DNA of 64,000 nucleotides from Mycobacterium sp. URHD0025 (GTDB lineage: Bacteria > Actinomycetota > Actinomycetes > Mycobacteriales > Mycobacteriaceae). Made by a program: the position numbers and the translations under genes. The stretch covers positions 806,001 to 870,000 of the forward strand of contig NZ_AUEQ01000001.1 in the NCBI RefSeq assembly GCF_000426065.1, written 5' to 3'. The notes beneath the pieces were generated by a model that was given only the letters and a program-made list of their open reading frames with translations, ran no database searches and had not been told where the DNA came from. Below, one piece after another: positions 17,084 through 26,242 of this stretch (within the stretch, counting starts at the first letter, position 1; every line of letters begins with the position of its first letter).

Positions 17084-17111
17084 CCGTATCTTACTCCGGA
17101 GTAAGGTACGG
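17084..17111 (-). promoter_or_regulatory. 28-bp palindromic operator at fadE24 promoter
   Basis: The arms at 17084-17097 and 17098-17111 are inverted repeats with a single mismatch; the core CTTACTCCGGAGTAAG is perfect. On the minus strand the -10-like TAAGAT lies within the palindrome, 42-47 bp upstream of the fadE24 ATG. This is a strong repressor-type operator, most likely for a TetR-family regulator of fatty-acid catabolism encoded elsewhere. Confidence 0.75.
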
Positions 17112-17160
17112 CATCTGTTACCAACCTCACAGCGCAGCGGCGGGCGAACCAGCCGTGGAC

Positions 17161-17943
17161 TCAGCCCGCCGACAACCTCGTCAGGACTGCGTCGTGGAGT
17201 GGCCCGTTGGTGGCCAACGCGCTACCTCCGTGCGGTCCGGGGGCGCCATCGATGCTGGTGAACGTGCCGCCGGCCTCGCGAATGAGGATGTCCAGCGGGG
17301 CGATGTCCCACAGCTTCACCTCGGGCTCGCAGGCGATGTCGACCGCACCCTCGGCGACCATGCAATACGACCAGAAGTCGCCGTAGGCCCGCACGCGCCA
17401 CACCGCGTCGGTAAGTTCGACGAATCGGTCCCGACGGTCTTCCCACCCGGTTGTCAGATCCGAGTACGACAGGCTTGCCGAGGCAAGATCGCTGACACCC
17501 GAGACCGACAGTTTGCGGGTCGTCCCCGCGAACGAGCCGAATGCGCCCTGGCCCAGCCCGGCCCACCACCGTCGCGAGAGTGCGGGCGCACTCACCACGC
17601 CGACGGTGGGGATGCCGTCGTCGAGCAACGCGATCAGCGTGCACCACACCGGCACGCCCCGGACGAAGTTCTTGGTCCCGTCGATCGGATCGATCACCCA
17701 CTGGCGCCCGGTCAATGTCGTTGTGCCACCGAATTCCTCGCCGAACACCGTGTCACCGGGGCGCGCCGCGGCCAGCGATGCGCGCAGTGCTTCCTCGGCT
17801 CCGCGGTCTGCATCGGTGACCGGCGTCAGGTCGGGTTTGGTCTCTACGCGCAGATCCAGTGCGCCGAAGCGATCCATGGTCAGTGCGTCGGCCTGATCGG
17901 CCAGTTCGAGAGCCAGTGTGAGGTCATCTGCGATGGTGCTCAT
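17161..17943 (-). CDS. hisN: histidinol-phosphatase / inositol-monophosphatase family (HisN)
   Basis: A 260-residue Mg2+-dependent phosphatase of the inositol monophosphatase superfamily, the same length as M. tuberculosis Rv3137. Metal-site motifs are visible: VFGEEFGG (Glu), [15 protein letters not shown] (the DPxDGT signature) and [18 protein letters not shown] (third Asp). In mycobacteria this member serves as histidinol-phosphatase in histidine synthesis. ATG 17943 lies 23 bp from the divergent gene at 17967. Its 3' end is 114 bp upstream of fadE24, so it may be cotranscribed, although the palindrome at 17084 points to a separate fadE24 promoter. Confidence 0.9.
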   Translation of the reverse strand: MSTIADDLTLALELADQADALTMDRFGALDLRVETKPDLTPVTDADRGAEEALRASLAAARPGDTVFGEEFGGTTTLTGRQWVIDPIDGTKNFVRGVPVWCTLIALLDDGIPTVGVVSAPALSRRWWAGLGQGAFGSFAGTTRKLSVSGVSDLASASLSYSDLTTGWEDRRDRFVELTDAVWRVRAYGDFWSYCMVAEGAVDIACEPEVKLWDIAPLDILIREAGGTFTSIDGAPGPHGGSALATNGPLHDAVLTRLSAG

Positions 17944-17966
17944 GGCTGAAGTCCTACCATGGCCTG

Positions 17967-18344
17967 GTGTGGGAACTCGGGATACTGCTCCTGCTGGTCG
18001 GCGCTCTCGTGCTGCTGCTGGCGCCACGGATCATGCGCCGCCGCGGAATTCGCGGCGAGCTGGCCCACGGCACGTTGCTGGTGACGGGGGTGAGTCCGCG
18101 TCCGGATGCGACGGGGGAGCAGTACGTCACCATCACCGGCGTCATCACCGGGCCGACGGTCAGTGAGCACGTCGTGTACCAGCGCATGGCGGTCGACGTG
18201 AACGACTGGCCGACGATGGGCGCACTGTTCCCCGTCGTCTATTCGCCGGGAAACCCGGACAAGTGGGCCTTCGCTCCGGGCGGGCCGCCGGGAAGGCCGG
18301 AGCCGCCGGGGCCGCAAGCACCGGCGGGACCCTGGACTACCTGA
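17967..18344 (+). CDS. hypothetical membrane-anchored protein
   Basis: A 125-residue protein not recognised as a named family. One N-terminal membrane helix (residues 2-21, [19 protein letters not shown]) is followed by a basic stop-transfer [10 protein letters not shown], a compact beta-rich domain ([11 protein letters not shown] ... [26 protein letters not shown]), and a proline/glycine-rich C-terminus. GTG 17967 is the start: a -10-like TACCAT (17955-17960) ends 6 nt before it, so the mRNA is probably leaderless. It diverges from hisN and converges on fprA. Confidence 0.75.
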   Translation: MWELGILLLLVGALVLLLAPRIMRRRGIRGELAHGTLLVTGVSPRPDATGEQYVTITGVITGPTVSEHVVYQRMAVDVNDWPTMGALFPVVYSPGNPDKWAFAPGGPPGRPEPPGPQAPAGPWTT

Positions 18345-18359
18345 GGGCCGTCGGCCTGA

Positions 18360-19730
18360 TCAGGCGTGTGCGATCCGGAGCAATTCGGCCACGCTGGCCA
18401 GCTTGACGCGAGGCCGGCCGACCGACTGCCCGGCGGTGCGCTCATGCGCGTCGATCAGCTGCCAGTGTTCGCCGGTGACCAGCTTCGGCTGATGTTCCAC
18501 CAGCCATTCGGCCAGCTCGATGCTGTACTCGGAGCCCCGCTCGTTCACTCCGGCGGCCCGAAGATCCTCCAGCAACGTGTCGACGGTGTCCTGGGAGTCC
18601 TTCTTGTTGCTGCCGATGACACCGGACGGGCCCCGTTTGATCCAACCGACCACGTACTCGTTGCGGCTGCCCTCGATACGTCCGTCGGTGTGCGGAATCG
18701 TTCCGGAACGATCGTCGAACGGCAGTCCTGGCGTCGGCACGCCGCGGTACCCGACCGCCCGCACCACCAGCTGGACCGGAAGCTCCTCGCGTTCGCCGGT
18801 GTCCTTCGCCACCACGCGCCCGTCGGCATCGCGGACAAGTTCGTTGCGGCCCAACACGATCGACTCGACCCGATCCTCGCCCCGCAATTCGACGGGCGAG
18901 GTGCAGAAGCGGAACACGATGCGCCGCTTGGCTTCTCGTGGTTGCTCGTCGACATATTTCCGGAGCACCTTGATGTTCTGCTTGACGGTCTTGCTCGCGG
19001 TCTCCAGGTCGGCGTCCGTGATTCCGTCGAAGTCGGCCGGGTCGAGAATGACATCCACATCGCCCAACGCCTCGAGATCGCCGAGCTCGCGCAATTCCAG
19101 GGTGGTGAACGTCGCCTGCAGCGGTCCGCGGCGTCCGATCACGACCACCTCTTCCACCCCTCGGGTGTCCAACGAGGCCAGCGCGTGGTCGGCGATATCG
19201 GTGTTGGCCAGCGCCTCTGGGTCGCTGACCAGGATGCGCGCCACGTCCAGCGCGACGTTGCCGTTGCCGACGACCACGGCCCGTCCGCCGGCGAGGTTGG
19301 GTGCCATGCCGTCGAAGTGGGGATGGGCGTTGTACCAGCCGACGAAATCCACCGCGGCCACGCTGCCGGGCAATTCTTCACCGGGAATGTGCAGCGCCCG
19401 GTCGGATTGCGCGCCGACGGCATAGACCACCGCGTCGTAACGTTCCGCCAATTCGGCCGGCGTGACGTGCTCGCCCACCTTGATGTTGCCGAAGAACCGG
19501 AACCGGGCATCGGCGGCGGTCTTGTCGAACTGCGCGCTGATGGACTTGATCTTCGGATGGTCCGGCGCCACGCCCGAACGCACCAGACCCCACGGAGTGG
19601 GCAGCATCTCGAGCATGTCGACGCGCACGTCGCGATCGGAGTCGGGTGAATCGGCGAACTTCAGTAACGATGCGGCAGCAAAGAATCCGGAGGGGCCGGA
19701 GCCGACGATCGCTACATGATATGGGCGCAT
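18360..19730 (-). CDS. fprA: NADPH-ferredoxin reductase FprA (adrenodoxin-reductase type)
   Basis: A 456-residue flavoprotein identical in length to M. tuberculosis FprA (Rv3106). The FAD-binding GSGPSGFFAAASL begins at residue 11, the NADP-binding GNGNVALDVARIL is mid-protein, and the adrenodoxin-reductase segment TPWGLVRSGVAPDHPKIK is present. It passes electrons from NADPH to ferredoxins that feed cytochromes P450 and iron metabolism. Divergent from prfB, as in other mycobacteria. Confidence 0.96.
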   Translation of the reverse strand: MRPYHVAIVGSGPSGFFAAASLLKFADSPDSDRDVRVDMLEMLPTPWGLVRSGVAPDHPKIKSISAQFDKTAADARFRFFGNIKVGEHVTPAELAERYDAVVYAVGAQSDRALHIPGEELPGSVAAVDFVGWYNAHPHFDGMAPNLAGGRAVVVGNGNVALDVARILVSDPEALANTDIADHALASLDTRGVEEVVVIGRRGPLQATFTTLELRELGDLEALGDVDVILDPADFDGITDADLETASKTVKQNIKVLRKYVDEQPREAKRRIVFRFCTSPVELRGEDRVESIVLGRNELVRDADGRVVAKDTGEREELPVQLVVRAVGYRGVPTPGLPFDDRSGTIPHTDGRIEGSRNEYVVGWIKRGPSGVIGSNKKDSQDTVDTLLEDLRAAGVNERGSEYSIELAEWLVEHQPKLVTGEHWQLIDAHERTAGQSVGRPRVKLASVAELLRIAHA

Positions 19731-19866
19731 ACGCCTGCCTTCTTACGAGCTCGAAAAGCCGTCACGTACCCGCCCAGGGCTGCCGGGACGGGTACCAACC
19801 GACTTTAAACACAGAACGTCCGTGCTGCCGCGAGTCGGAGAGAACTGCCGCCGAAATGCCGCCGGG

Positions 19867-19881
19867 TACCCTGAACATTCG
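19867..19881 (+). promoter_or_regulatory. prfB -10 element with leaderless start
   Basis: TACCCT (19867-19872) fits the TAnnnT mycobacterial -10 consensus and ends 8 nt before the GTG at 19881. There is no ribosome-binding site, so prfB is probably translated from a leaderless mRNA. Confidence 0.45.
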
Positions 19882-20999
19882 TGGATCCAGACCGCCAAGC
19901 CGCCGTAGCCGCACTCGACACCACCCTGACGACCGTGGAGCGAGTGCTCGACATCGATGGCCTGCGCCAGCGGATCGACATGCTCGAGCAGCAGGCCTCC
20001 GATCCGAAGCTCTGGGACGACCAGTCGCGGGCGCAGAAAGTCACCAGTGAGCTCTCGCATGCGCAGAGCGAGCTGCGCCGGGTTCAGGAACTCCGCCAGC
20101 GTGTCGAGGACCTGCCGGTGCTGTTCGAACTCGCCGCCGAGGAGGAGGGGGCAGAAGGTTCCGACGCCCTCGCCGAGGCCGACGCCGAGCTCGCGAAGCT
20201 TCGCGAAGAGATCGAGACCCTTGAGGTCCGCACCCTGCTCTCGGGTGAGTACGACGAGCGCGAAGCCGTCGTCACGATCCGCTCCGGCGCCGGAGGCGTC
20301 GACGCCGCGGACTGGGCCGAGATGCTGATGCGGATGTATGTCCGGTGGGCTGAGAAGCACGATTACCCGGTCGAGGTGTTCGACACGTCATATGCCGAGG
20401 AAGCCGGGATCAAGAGCGCGACCTTCGCCGTGCACGCCCCGTTCGCCTACGGCACGCTCTCGGTCGAGCAGGGCACTCACCGGCTGGTGCGCATCAGCCC
20501 GTTCGACAACCAGAGCCGGCGTCAGACGTCGTTCGCCGACGTCGAGGTGCTCCCCGTCGTGGAAACCACCGACCACATCGAGATTCCCGAAGGGGATCTG
20601 CGCGTCGACGTATACCGCTCCAGCGGTCCCGGCGGGCAGTCGGTGAACACCACCGACTCGGCCGTCCGACTCACGCACATCCCGACCGGCATCGTGGTGA
20701 CCTGTCAGAACGAGAAGTCGCAGCTGCAGAACAAGGTCGCGGCGATGCGGGTCCTGCAGGCACGGCTCCTCGAACGCAAGCGCCTGGAGGAGCGGGCCGA
20801 GATGGACGCGCTCAAGGGCGATGGTGGCAGCTCCTGGGGTAACCAGATGCGGTCCTACGTTTTGCACCCCTACCAGATGGTGAAGGACCTGCGCACCGAG
20901 TACGAGGTCGGCAACCCGGCCACCGTGCTGGACGGGGACATCGACGGATTCCTGGAAGCGGGGATCAGATGGCGCAACAGAAAAGACGATGACGACTGA
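19881..20999 (+). CDS. prfB: peptide chain release factor 2
   Basis: A 372-residue class I release factor recognising UGA/UAA. The catalytic GGQ is at residues 251-253 ([10 protein letters not shown]), and the anticodon-like domain is complete. The start is GTG 19881, giving [13 protein letters not shown], colinear with the M. tuberculosis protein. There is no in-frame UGA near codon 26, so the programmed frameshift that autoregulates prfB in many bacteria is absent, as expected for actinobacteria. Confidence 0.97.
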   Translation: MDPDRQAAVAALDTTLTTVERVLDIDGLRQRIDMLEQQASDPKLWDDQSRAQKVTSELSHAQSELRRVQELRQRVEDLPVLFELAAEEEGAEGSDALAEADAELAKLREEIETLEVRTLLSGEYDEREAVVTIRSGAGGVDAADWAEMLMRMYVRWAEKHDYPVEVFDTSYAEEAGIKSATFAVHAPFAYGTLSVEQGTHRLVRISPFDNQSRRQTSFADVEVLPVVETTDHIEIPEGDLRVDVYRSSGPGGQSVNTTDSAVRLTHIPTGIVVTCQNEKSQLQNKVAAMRVLQARLLERKRLEERAEMDALKGDGGSSWGNQMRSYVLHPYQMVKDLRTEYEVGNPATVLDGDIDGFLEAGIRWRNRKDDDD

Positions 21000-21005
21000 T
21001 AGACG

Positions 21006-21983
21006 ATGACTGATACCGTGCTCGCCTTCCCCCTCGCCGACCGCTGGCACGACTTCTGGCACGGCGAGATCGGCGTGTGGATCCTGACCACCGGACTGCA
21101 CATCGCCCTGCTGCTGATCGGCGGCCTGTTGGCGGCCCGGTTCATCAACTGGGCCGCACAACGCGTGGTGCGCCGGATCGACGCTGAATACCAGGAGAGC
21201 GACCAGCTGGTGCGCTCCGAGAGCGCCAAGCACCGCCAGGCCGTCGCCTCGGTCATCTCCTGGGTGTCGGTGGCGGTGCTGTTCATCATCGTGCTGGTCG
21301 AGGTCACCGATGCGCTCGCGGTGCCCATCGCGTCTCTGGTCGCCCCGGCCGCAGTGCTCGGTGCCGCCCTCGGTTTCGGCGCCCAGCGCATCGTGCAGGA
21401 CCTGCTTGCCGGCTTCTTCATCATCACCGAGAAGCAGTACGGCTTCGGGGATCTCGTCAGGTTGACGATCGCCGCGGCCAACGAGGCGGAGGGCACGGTC
21501 GAGGACGTCACGCTCCGGGTCACCAAGCTGCGGTCCTCCGAAGGTGAGATGTTCACCGTGCCCAACGGACAGATCGTCAAATCGCTGAACCTGTCCAAGG
21601 ACTGGGCGCGCGCCGTCGTCGACATTCCCGTATCGGTGAGTGCCGACCTCAACGTGGTCAACGATGTCCTCAACGATGTCGCCGAGAAGGCCGCCGAAGA
21701 TGGGGAGTTGTCCAAGCTGCTGCTCGACAAGCCGCAGCTGATGGGTGTGGAGAGCATCGGAGTCGACACCGTCAACCTGCGGATGGTGGCACGCACCCTG
21801 CCGGGCAAACAGTTCGACGTGGGCAGGCGGCTGCGGGTTCGGGTGGTGCGCGCACTCCGGCGTGCCGGGGTGGTGACATCGTCGGACGGGTCGATCGCCG
21901 CGGCCGGCGACGTCATGCATCCGGCTGCCGTCGCCGAGACGGTCGCGGCGCCCCCGGCATCGACGCAGGAGCCGAAGAAGTGA
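21006..21983 (+). CDS. mechanosensitive ion channel family protein (MscS type)
   Basis: A 325-residue small-conductance mechanosensitive channel homologue. An N-terminal helix (WILTTGLHIALLLIGGLLAARFI), a second (VISWVSVAVLFIIVLVEV) and the pore-lining helix (LVAPAAVLGAALGFGAQRIVQDLLAGFFII) precede the beta domain with FGDLVRL and FTVPNGQIVKSLNLS, the MscS cytoplasmic signature. It protects against osmotic downshock. It starts 6 bp after prfB and overlaps the next gene by 4 bp; this matches the position of Rv3104c. Confidence 0.9.
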   Translation: MTDTVLAFPLADRWHDFWHGEIGVWILTTGLHIALLLIGGLLAARFINWAAQRVVRRIDAEYQESDQLVRSESAKHRQAVASVISWVSVAVLFIIVLVEVTDALAVPIASLVAPAAVLGAALGFGAQRIVQDLLAGFFIITEKQYGFGDLVRLTIAAANEAEGTVEDVTLRVTKLRSSEGEMFTVPNGQIVKSLNLSKDWARAVVDIPVSVSADLNVVNDVLNDVAEKAAEDGELSKLLLDKPQLMGVESIGVDTVNLRMVARTLPGKQFDVGRRLRVRVVRALRRAGVVTSSDGSIAAAGDVMHPAAVAETVAAPPASTQEPKK

Positions 21984-22495
21984 AACTCGACTTCAGCCGG
22001 GTGGTCGACGCCGCGGAGAAATTGTGGCGCAGCCGGGTGGGCCGGCTCCGCACGTCGACCGTGGTGCTGCTCGTCGCGTTCATCGCGCTGTCGTGGGTGC
22101 AACAGGAGTACCGGCCCAAGCAGGCCGCGCCGCAGTCGCCCGACACCCAGGTGGTGCCGCCCGGGTTCGTGCCCGATCCCGAGTACACGTGGGTGCCGCG
22201 TACGAAGCTGCAGACGCCACGCACGACGACGCCGACCGAGACGCCGGAGACGACCGAGACCACGACTCCGACCACCACGACGCCGACCGAGGTGCCGGAG
22301 ACGACCGAGACCACCAGCAGTCCTGCCACGACGACGCCGCCGTCGGGGGCTCCGCGCACGACGGTGATCGATCCGGACGGTCCCGGACTGCTTCCGCCGA
22401 TCACGTTGCCGGTGTTCCCCGCACCTGCCCCTGCCCCGCCGGTCGAGCAGCAGCAACCCGGCCCGGAGCCGGTCGCACCGACATTGCCGCGATAG
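21980..22495 (+). CDS. proline/threonine-rich membrane protein (Rv3103c-like)
   Basis: A 171-residue protein with one membrane helix (residues about 23-42, TSTVVLLVAFIALSWVQQEY) and a long extracytoplasmic low-complexity tail of repeated TTTPTE/TPETTET units, ending in proline-rich sequence. Its start overlaps the channel gene stop (ATGA). A similar proline-rich membrane protein sits at this point in M. tuberculosis (Rv3103c), just upstream of ftsE. Function unknown; the tail could span or bind peptidoglycan. Confidence 0.85.
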   Translation: MKLDFSRVVDAAEKLWRSRVGRLRTSTVVLLVAFIALSWVQQEYRPKQAAPQSPDTQVVPPGFVPDPEYTWVPRTKLQTPRTTTPTETPETTETTTPTTTTPTEVPETTETTSSPATTTPPSGAPRTTVIDPDGPGLLPPITLPVFPAPAPAPPVEQQQPGPEPVAPTLPR

Positions 22496-22540
22496 CCTGA
22501 CCAGCCGGATGCTGTCGCCCCGCTACACTGGCGTGCCGTG

Positions 22541-23230
22541 ATGATCACCCTCGACCACGTGACGAAGCACTACAAGTCTTCGGCGCGTCCAGCGCTCGAC
22601 GACGTCTCGTTGAAAATCGACAAGGGTGAGTTCGTCTTCCTGATCGGCCCGTCGGGTTCGGGCAAGTCGACGTTCATGCGGCTGCTTCTGGCGGCCGAGA
22701 CGCCCACCTCCGGTGACATCCGGGTCTCCAAGTTCCACGTCAACAAGCTGGCCGGCCGGCACGTGCCGAACCTGCGTCAGGTCATCGGTTGCGTCTTCCA
22801 GGACTTCCGGCTGCTGCAGCAGAAGTCCGTGTTCGAGAACGTGGCGTTCGCCCTCGAGGTGATCGGCAAGCGCGGCGAGGTGATCAACCGGGTGGTCCCG
22901 GATGTGCTGGAGATGGTCGGGCTGTCCGGCAAGGCCAACCGGTTGCCGAGCGAACTCTCCGGTGGCGAGCAGCAGCGTGTCGCCATCGCGCGGGCCTTCG
23001 TCAACCGCCCGCTGGTCCTGATCGCCGACGAGCCAACCGGCAACTTGGATCCCGAGACCAGCAAGGACATCATGGATCTGCTGGAACGGATCAACCGCAC
23101 CGGAACCACGGTGCTGATGGCCACCCACGACCATCACATCGTCGACTCCATGCGCCAGCGGGTCGTCGAACTCGAACTCGGCCGGCTGATCCGTGATGAG
23201 CAGCGCGGCGTCTACGGAATGGATCGCTAA
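22541..23230 (+). CDS. ftsE: cell division ATP-binding protein FtsE
   Basis: A 229-residue ABC ATPase. Walker A GPSGSGKS is at residues 36-43; the signature [14 protein letters not shown] and the Walker B region [14 protein letters not shown] follow. FtsE couples ATP hydrolysis in the cytoplasm to FtsX and periplasmic peptidoglycan hydrolases at the septum. A -10 TACACT (22524-22529) lies 8 nt before a GTG at 22538; the mRNA could start there and add one residue, but ATG 22541 matches the known 229-residue protein. Confidence 0.96.
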   Translation: MITLDHVTKHYKSSARPALDDVSLKIDKGEFVFLIGPSGSGKSTFMRLLLAAETPTSGDIRVSKFHVNKLAGRHVPNLRQVIGCVFQDFRLLQQKSVFENVAFALEVIGKRGEVINRVVPDVLEMVGLSGKANRLPSELSGGEQQRVAIARAFVNRPLVLIADEPTGNLDPETSKDIMDLLERINRTGTTVLMATHDHHIVDSMRQRVVELELGRLIRDEQRGVYGMDR

Positions 23231-24127
23231 GTGCGCTTCGGCTTTCTTGTCAATGAAGTTCTGACCGGGCTTCGTCGCAACGTCACGATGACGGTGGCGA
23301 TGATCCTGACCACCGCGATCTCGATCGGGTTGTTCGGTGGCGGTCTGTTGGTGGTGCGGCTGGCCGACCAGTCCCGTGACATCTATCTGGACCGTGTCGA
23401 GAGCCAGGTGTTCCTGACCGACGACATCTCCGCCAACGATCCGACCTGCGACGCAGATGCGTGCAAGGCGCTGTATCGCATGATCGACGACCGCGATGAC
23501 GTGCGTTCGCTGAGCTTCCTCAACCGCGACCAGGCCTACGACGACGCGATCAAGAAGTTCCCGCAGTACAAGGATGTCGCGGGCAAGGATGCGTTCCCGG
23601 CGTCGTTCATCGTCAAGCTCAACGACCCCGAGCAGCACGAGGCGTTCGACAAGGCGATGCAGGGCCAGCCCGGTGTGCTGAACGTGCTGAACCAGAAGGA
23701 CCTCATCGACCGATTGTTCGCCGTGCTCGACGGGCTCAGTAGCGTCGCGTTCGCGGTGGCCCTGGTGCAGGCGATCGGTGCGGTGCTGTTGATCGCCAAC
23801 ATGGTCCAGGTCGCCGCGTACACGCGGCGCACCGAGATCGGCATCATGCGTCTGGTCGGCGCAACCCGCTGGTACACCCAGCTGCCGTTCCTGGTGGAAG
23901 CCATGATCGCGGCCCTGATCGGTGTGGTGATCGCGATCGTCGGGCTCATCGTGGTGCGAGCGGTGTTCCTGGAGAAGGCGCTCGACCAGTTTTATCAGTC
24001 GAATTTGATCGCCAGGGTCGACTACGCTGACGTGCTCTACTTCAGCGCACCGTGGATGCTGTTCCTCGGCCTGGCGATGTCCGGCATCACCGCGTACGTG
24101 ACGCTGCGGCTCTACATACGAAGGTAG
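23231..24127 (+). CDS. ftsX: cell division protein FtsX
   Basis: A 298-residue four-helix membrane protein. One N-terminal helix ([21 protein letters not shown]) is followed by the extracellular domain (about 45-160), which contains two Cys (CDADACK) that could form a disulfide, and three C-terminal helices with the FtsX motif [19 protein letters not shown]. It recruits and activates peptidoglycan hydrolases (RipC in mycobacteria). The GTG start directly follows the ftsE stop. Confidence 0.96.
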   Translation: MRFGFLVNEVLTGLRRNVTMTVAMILTTAISIGLFGGGLLVVRLADQSRDIYLDRVESQVFLTDDISANDPTCDADACKALYRMIDDRDDVRSLSFLNRDQAYDDAIKKFPQYKDVAGKDAFPASFIVKLNDPEQHEAFDKAMQGQPGVLNVLNQKDLIDRLFAVLDGLSSVAFAVALVQAIGAVLLIANMVQVAAYTRRTEIGIMRLVGATRWYTQLPFLVEAMIAALIGVVIAIVGLIVVRAVFLEKALDQFYQSNLIARVDYADVLYFSAPWMLFLGLAMSGITAYVTLRLYIRR

Positions 24128-24140
24128 TTGTGAAATCGCC

Positions 24141-24629
24141 GTGACCAAGAAGTCCAGCCCTGCCGGCAATAAGCAGATTGTGGCCAGCAATCGCAAGGCA
24201 CGGCACAACTACTCGATTCTCGATACCTATGAGGCCGGCATCGCGCTGATGGGCACCGAGGTCAAGAGTCTGCGCGAAGGCCAGGCGTCATTGGCCGACG
24301 CGTTCGCCACCGTCGACGACGGCGAGATCTGGCTGCGCAACGTGCACATCGCGGAGTATCACCACGGCACCTGGACCAACCACGCGCCACGGCGTAACCG
24401 CAAGCTGCTGTTGCACCGCAGGGAGATCGACAACCTGATCGGCAAGATCCGCGACGGCAACCTGACGCTGGTGCCGCTGTCGATGTACTTCTCCGACGGC
24501 AAGGTCAAGGTCGAACTGGCGCTGGCCCGCGGTAAGCAGGCCCATGACAAACGTCAGGACCTGGCCAAACGGGATGCCGACCGCGAGATCACCCGCGAGC
24601 TGGGCCGCCGCGCCAAGGGCATGTCCTGA
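24141..24629 (+). CDS. smpB: SsrA-binding protein SmpB
   Basis: A 162-residue SmpB. Conserved segments are [53 protein letters not shown] and a basic C-terminal tail ([20 protein letters not shown]) that enters the mRNA channel. It binds the tRNA-like end of tmRNA, delivering it to stalled ribosomes. GTG 24141 is the start. The tmRNA gene follows 112 bp downstream, the usual mycobacterial arrangement. Confidence 0.97.
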   Translation: MTKKSSPAGNKQIVASNRKARHNYSILDTYEAGIALMGTEVKSLREGQASLADAFATVDDGEIWLRNVHIAEYHHGTWTNHAPRRNRKLLLHRREIDNLIGKIRDGNLTLVPLSMYFSDGKVKVELALARGKQAHDKRQDLAKRDADREITRELGRRAKGMS

Positions 24630-24741
24630 GCACGTTCGGCGGTCGCGAGCGACTCGAAAACGCCGCGGAATAATGACTTGGCATCGGTAGTTGGGTCTGA
24701 CGTACCATTGACTGTCCTGCCGAAAGTCGGCAGGGATGCGA

Positions 24742-25110
24742 GGGGCTGATCGGTTTCGACTTCGCGCATCGAATCAAGGGAAGCGTGCCGGTGCAGGCAA
24801 GAGACCACCGTAAGCGTCGTTGCAACCAATTAAGCGCCGATTCCAATCAGCGCGACTACGCACTCGCTGCCTAAGCGACTGCGTGTCTGTCAGACCGGGA
24901 GCGCCCTCGGCCCGGACCCTGGCATCAGCTAGAGGGACCCACCCATGGGTTCGGTCGCGGAATCCATGGGGACATCAAACAGCGACTGGGATCGTCATCT
25001 CGGCTTGTTCGCGTGACTGAGAGATCCGAGTAGAGACAAAGCGAACTGCGCACGGAGAAGCCTCGAGGAAGTGCCGTAGGACCCGGGTTCAATTCCCGGC
25101 AGCTCCACCA
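24742..25110 (+). ncRNA. ssrA: transfer-messenger RNA (tmRNA)
   Basis: A 369-nt RNA beginning GGGGCTGATCGGTTTCGAC and ending with the encoded CCA of its alanyl-tRNA-like domain (GGTTCAATTCCC T-arm, then CAGCTCCACCA). The open reading frame at 24836-24874 encodes the degradation tag ADSNQRDYALAA followed by TAA; the resume codon is GCC. The tag differs from the M. tuberculosis tag (ADSHQRDYALAA) only at its fourth residue. With SmpB it rescues stalled ribosomes and marks the nascent chain for Clp degradation. Confidence 0.97.
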
Positions 25111-25117
25111 AAAGATG

Positions 25118-25153
25118 CAGGTCAGGGATCTAATCCCTGGCCTGTTTTCTTTT
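25118..25153 (+). terminator. rho-independent terminator after ssrA
   Basis: A 12-bp stem with one G-U pair (25118-25129 with 25133-25144) and a 3-nt loop is followed by TTTTCTTTT. It starts 8 nt after the tmRNA CCA end and is one of the few hairpin-plus-U-tract terminators in this GC-rich window. Confidence 0.85.
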
Positions 25154-25236
25154 GCCGTTACCCGGCGTCCTGCGAGGCTCGGTAGTCCGCCCCGGCGAGG
25201 ATGTTCATTCTCCCTAGATACGGGTTAGGTTGAGGC

Positions 25237-26229
25237 ATGTTCTCTCGCCGCATACACAGCCCTGGGAAGGGCAGTGCGCGGTCAGGTGGTCGCTGGGTCG
25301 GGCTTGGCGCTGCTGCACTTCTCACCTCTGGCATCCCGCTCGTGGGGCTCACGGCGCCGCCGGTGGCGTCTGCCGCCGATTGCGCGGACGCCGAGGTAGT
25401 TTTCGCCCGTGGCACCGATGAGCCGGCCGGTATGGGTCGGGTCGGCGATGCCTTCGTCGACTCGCTGCGTAAGCAGGCGGCCGGCATGAACATCACCAGC
25501 TATGGGGTGAACTACAAGGCCAGCAAGCTGCAGCTACACGGTGGTGACGGCGCCAAGGACGCGATCTCCCACATCAAGTCCACGCTGTCGTCGTGCCCGG
25601 ACACCAAGATCGTGCTGGGTGGCTACTCGCAGGGTGCGAGCGTGATCAACATCGTCGCCGGTAACCCGCTCGGTGGCATCACCTGGGGCGATTCGCTCCC
25701 GCCTCAGTACGCGGACAACGTCGTGGCGATCACCACCTTCGGCGACGTGGGCACCCGCACCAAGCAATCGATATCAACCCAGAGCGCACTGTTCGGCTCG
25801 AAGGCGATCGACCTGTGTAACCCGATGGATCCGATTTGTCACGAGGGCCAGGGCAACGAATGGAGTGGACACACCGAGGGCTACGTCCCCGTGTACACCA
25901 CCCAGGCGGCGGCTTTCGCCGCATCCAAGCTGCTCGCGGGGTCCGGTGAGGCGGTGCCGGGGTACGGGCCGGCCCTGCCGGATTACGGGTATGGCCCCGC
26001 GGTCCCGGGCTACGGCCCGACATCACCCGGCTACGGTCCGACGCCGCCGGGTTATGGGCCCACTCCGGGGTATGACCCCAACACTTCCCTGCACGGTCCG
26101 CAACCGGGGTATGGCCCCGACGCGCCTGCGTACAGCCCCGAGACACCCGGATACGGACAGCAGCCACCCGGTTCTGGCCCGGCGACACCCGGTCCGACCT
26201 CGTCGCCCTCCGAAATCGGATGGGTCTGA
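25237..26229 (+). CDS. secreted cutinase family protein with GYGP-rich tail
   Basis: A 330-residue exported serine esterase of the mycobacterial cutinase-like (Culp) family. A signal peptide with a long basic N-terminus ends near ASA at 46. The triad is visible: Ser131 in GGYSQG, Asp198 in the Cys-flanked CNPMDPIC, and His212 in SGHTEGY. Unusually, residues about 238-320 form a low-complexity tail rich in PGYGP repeats. The catalytic domain is typical of enzymes acting on lipid esters at the cell surface; the tail could be a wall- or surface-binding region. Preceded by the ssrA terminator. Confidence 0.93.
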   Translation: MFSRRIHSPGKGSARSGGRWVGLGAAALLTSGIPLVGLTAPPVASAADCADAEVVFARGTDEPAGMGRVGDAFVDSLRKQAAGMNITSYGVNYKASKLQLHGGDGAKDAISHIKSTLSSCPDTKIVLGGYSQGASVINIVAGNPLGGITWGDSLPPQYADNVVAITTFGDVGTRTKQSISTQSALFGSKAIDLCNPMDPICHEGQGNEWSGHTEGYVPVYTTQAAAFAASKLLAGSGEAVPGYGPALPDYGYGPAVPGYGPTSPGYGPTPPGYGPTPGYDPNTSLHGPQPGYGPDAPAYSPETPGYGQQPPGSGPATPGPTSSPSEIGWV

Positions 26230-26242
26230 GCGGTTTCAGACC
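26223..26242. terminator. candidate bidirectional hairpin at convergent gene ends
   Basis: GGTCTGA (26223-26229) pairs with TCAGACC (26236-26242) around a 6-nt loop; an overlapping alternative pairs AGCGGT (26229-26234) with ACCGCT (26240-26245). The first stem contains the stop codons of both convergent genes. There is no U-tract, so termination strength is uncertain. Confidence 0.4.

Noticed and set aside
20388-21920. Minus-strand 510-codon frame antisense to prfB and the channel gene
   Set aside because: Spans two unrelated conserved genes and shows no domain.
22523-24208. Minus-strand 561-codon frame antisense to ftsE-ftsX
   Set aside because: Covers two conserved genes; composition typical of shadow frames.
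25060-25110. Apparent tRNA 3' half ending in CCA
   Set aside because: It is the tRNA-like end of tmRNA, continuous with the start at 24742, not a separate tRNA gene.
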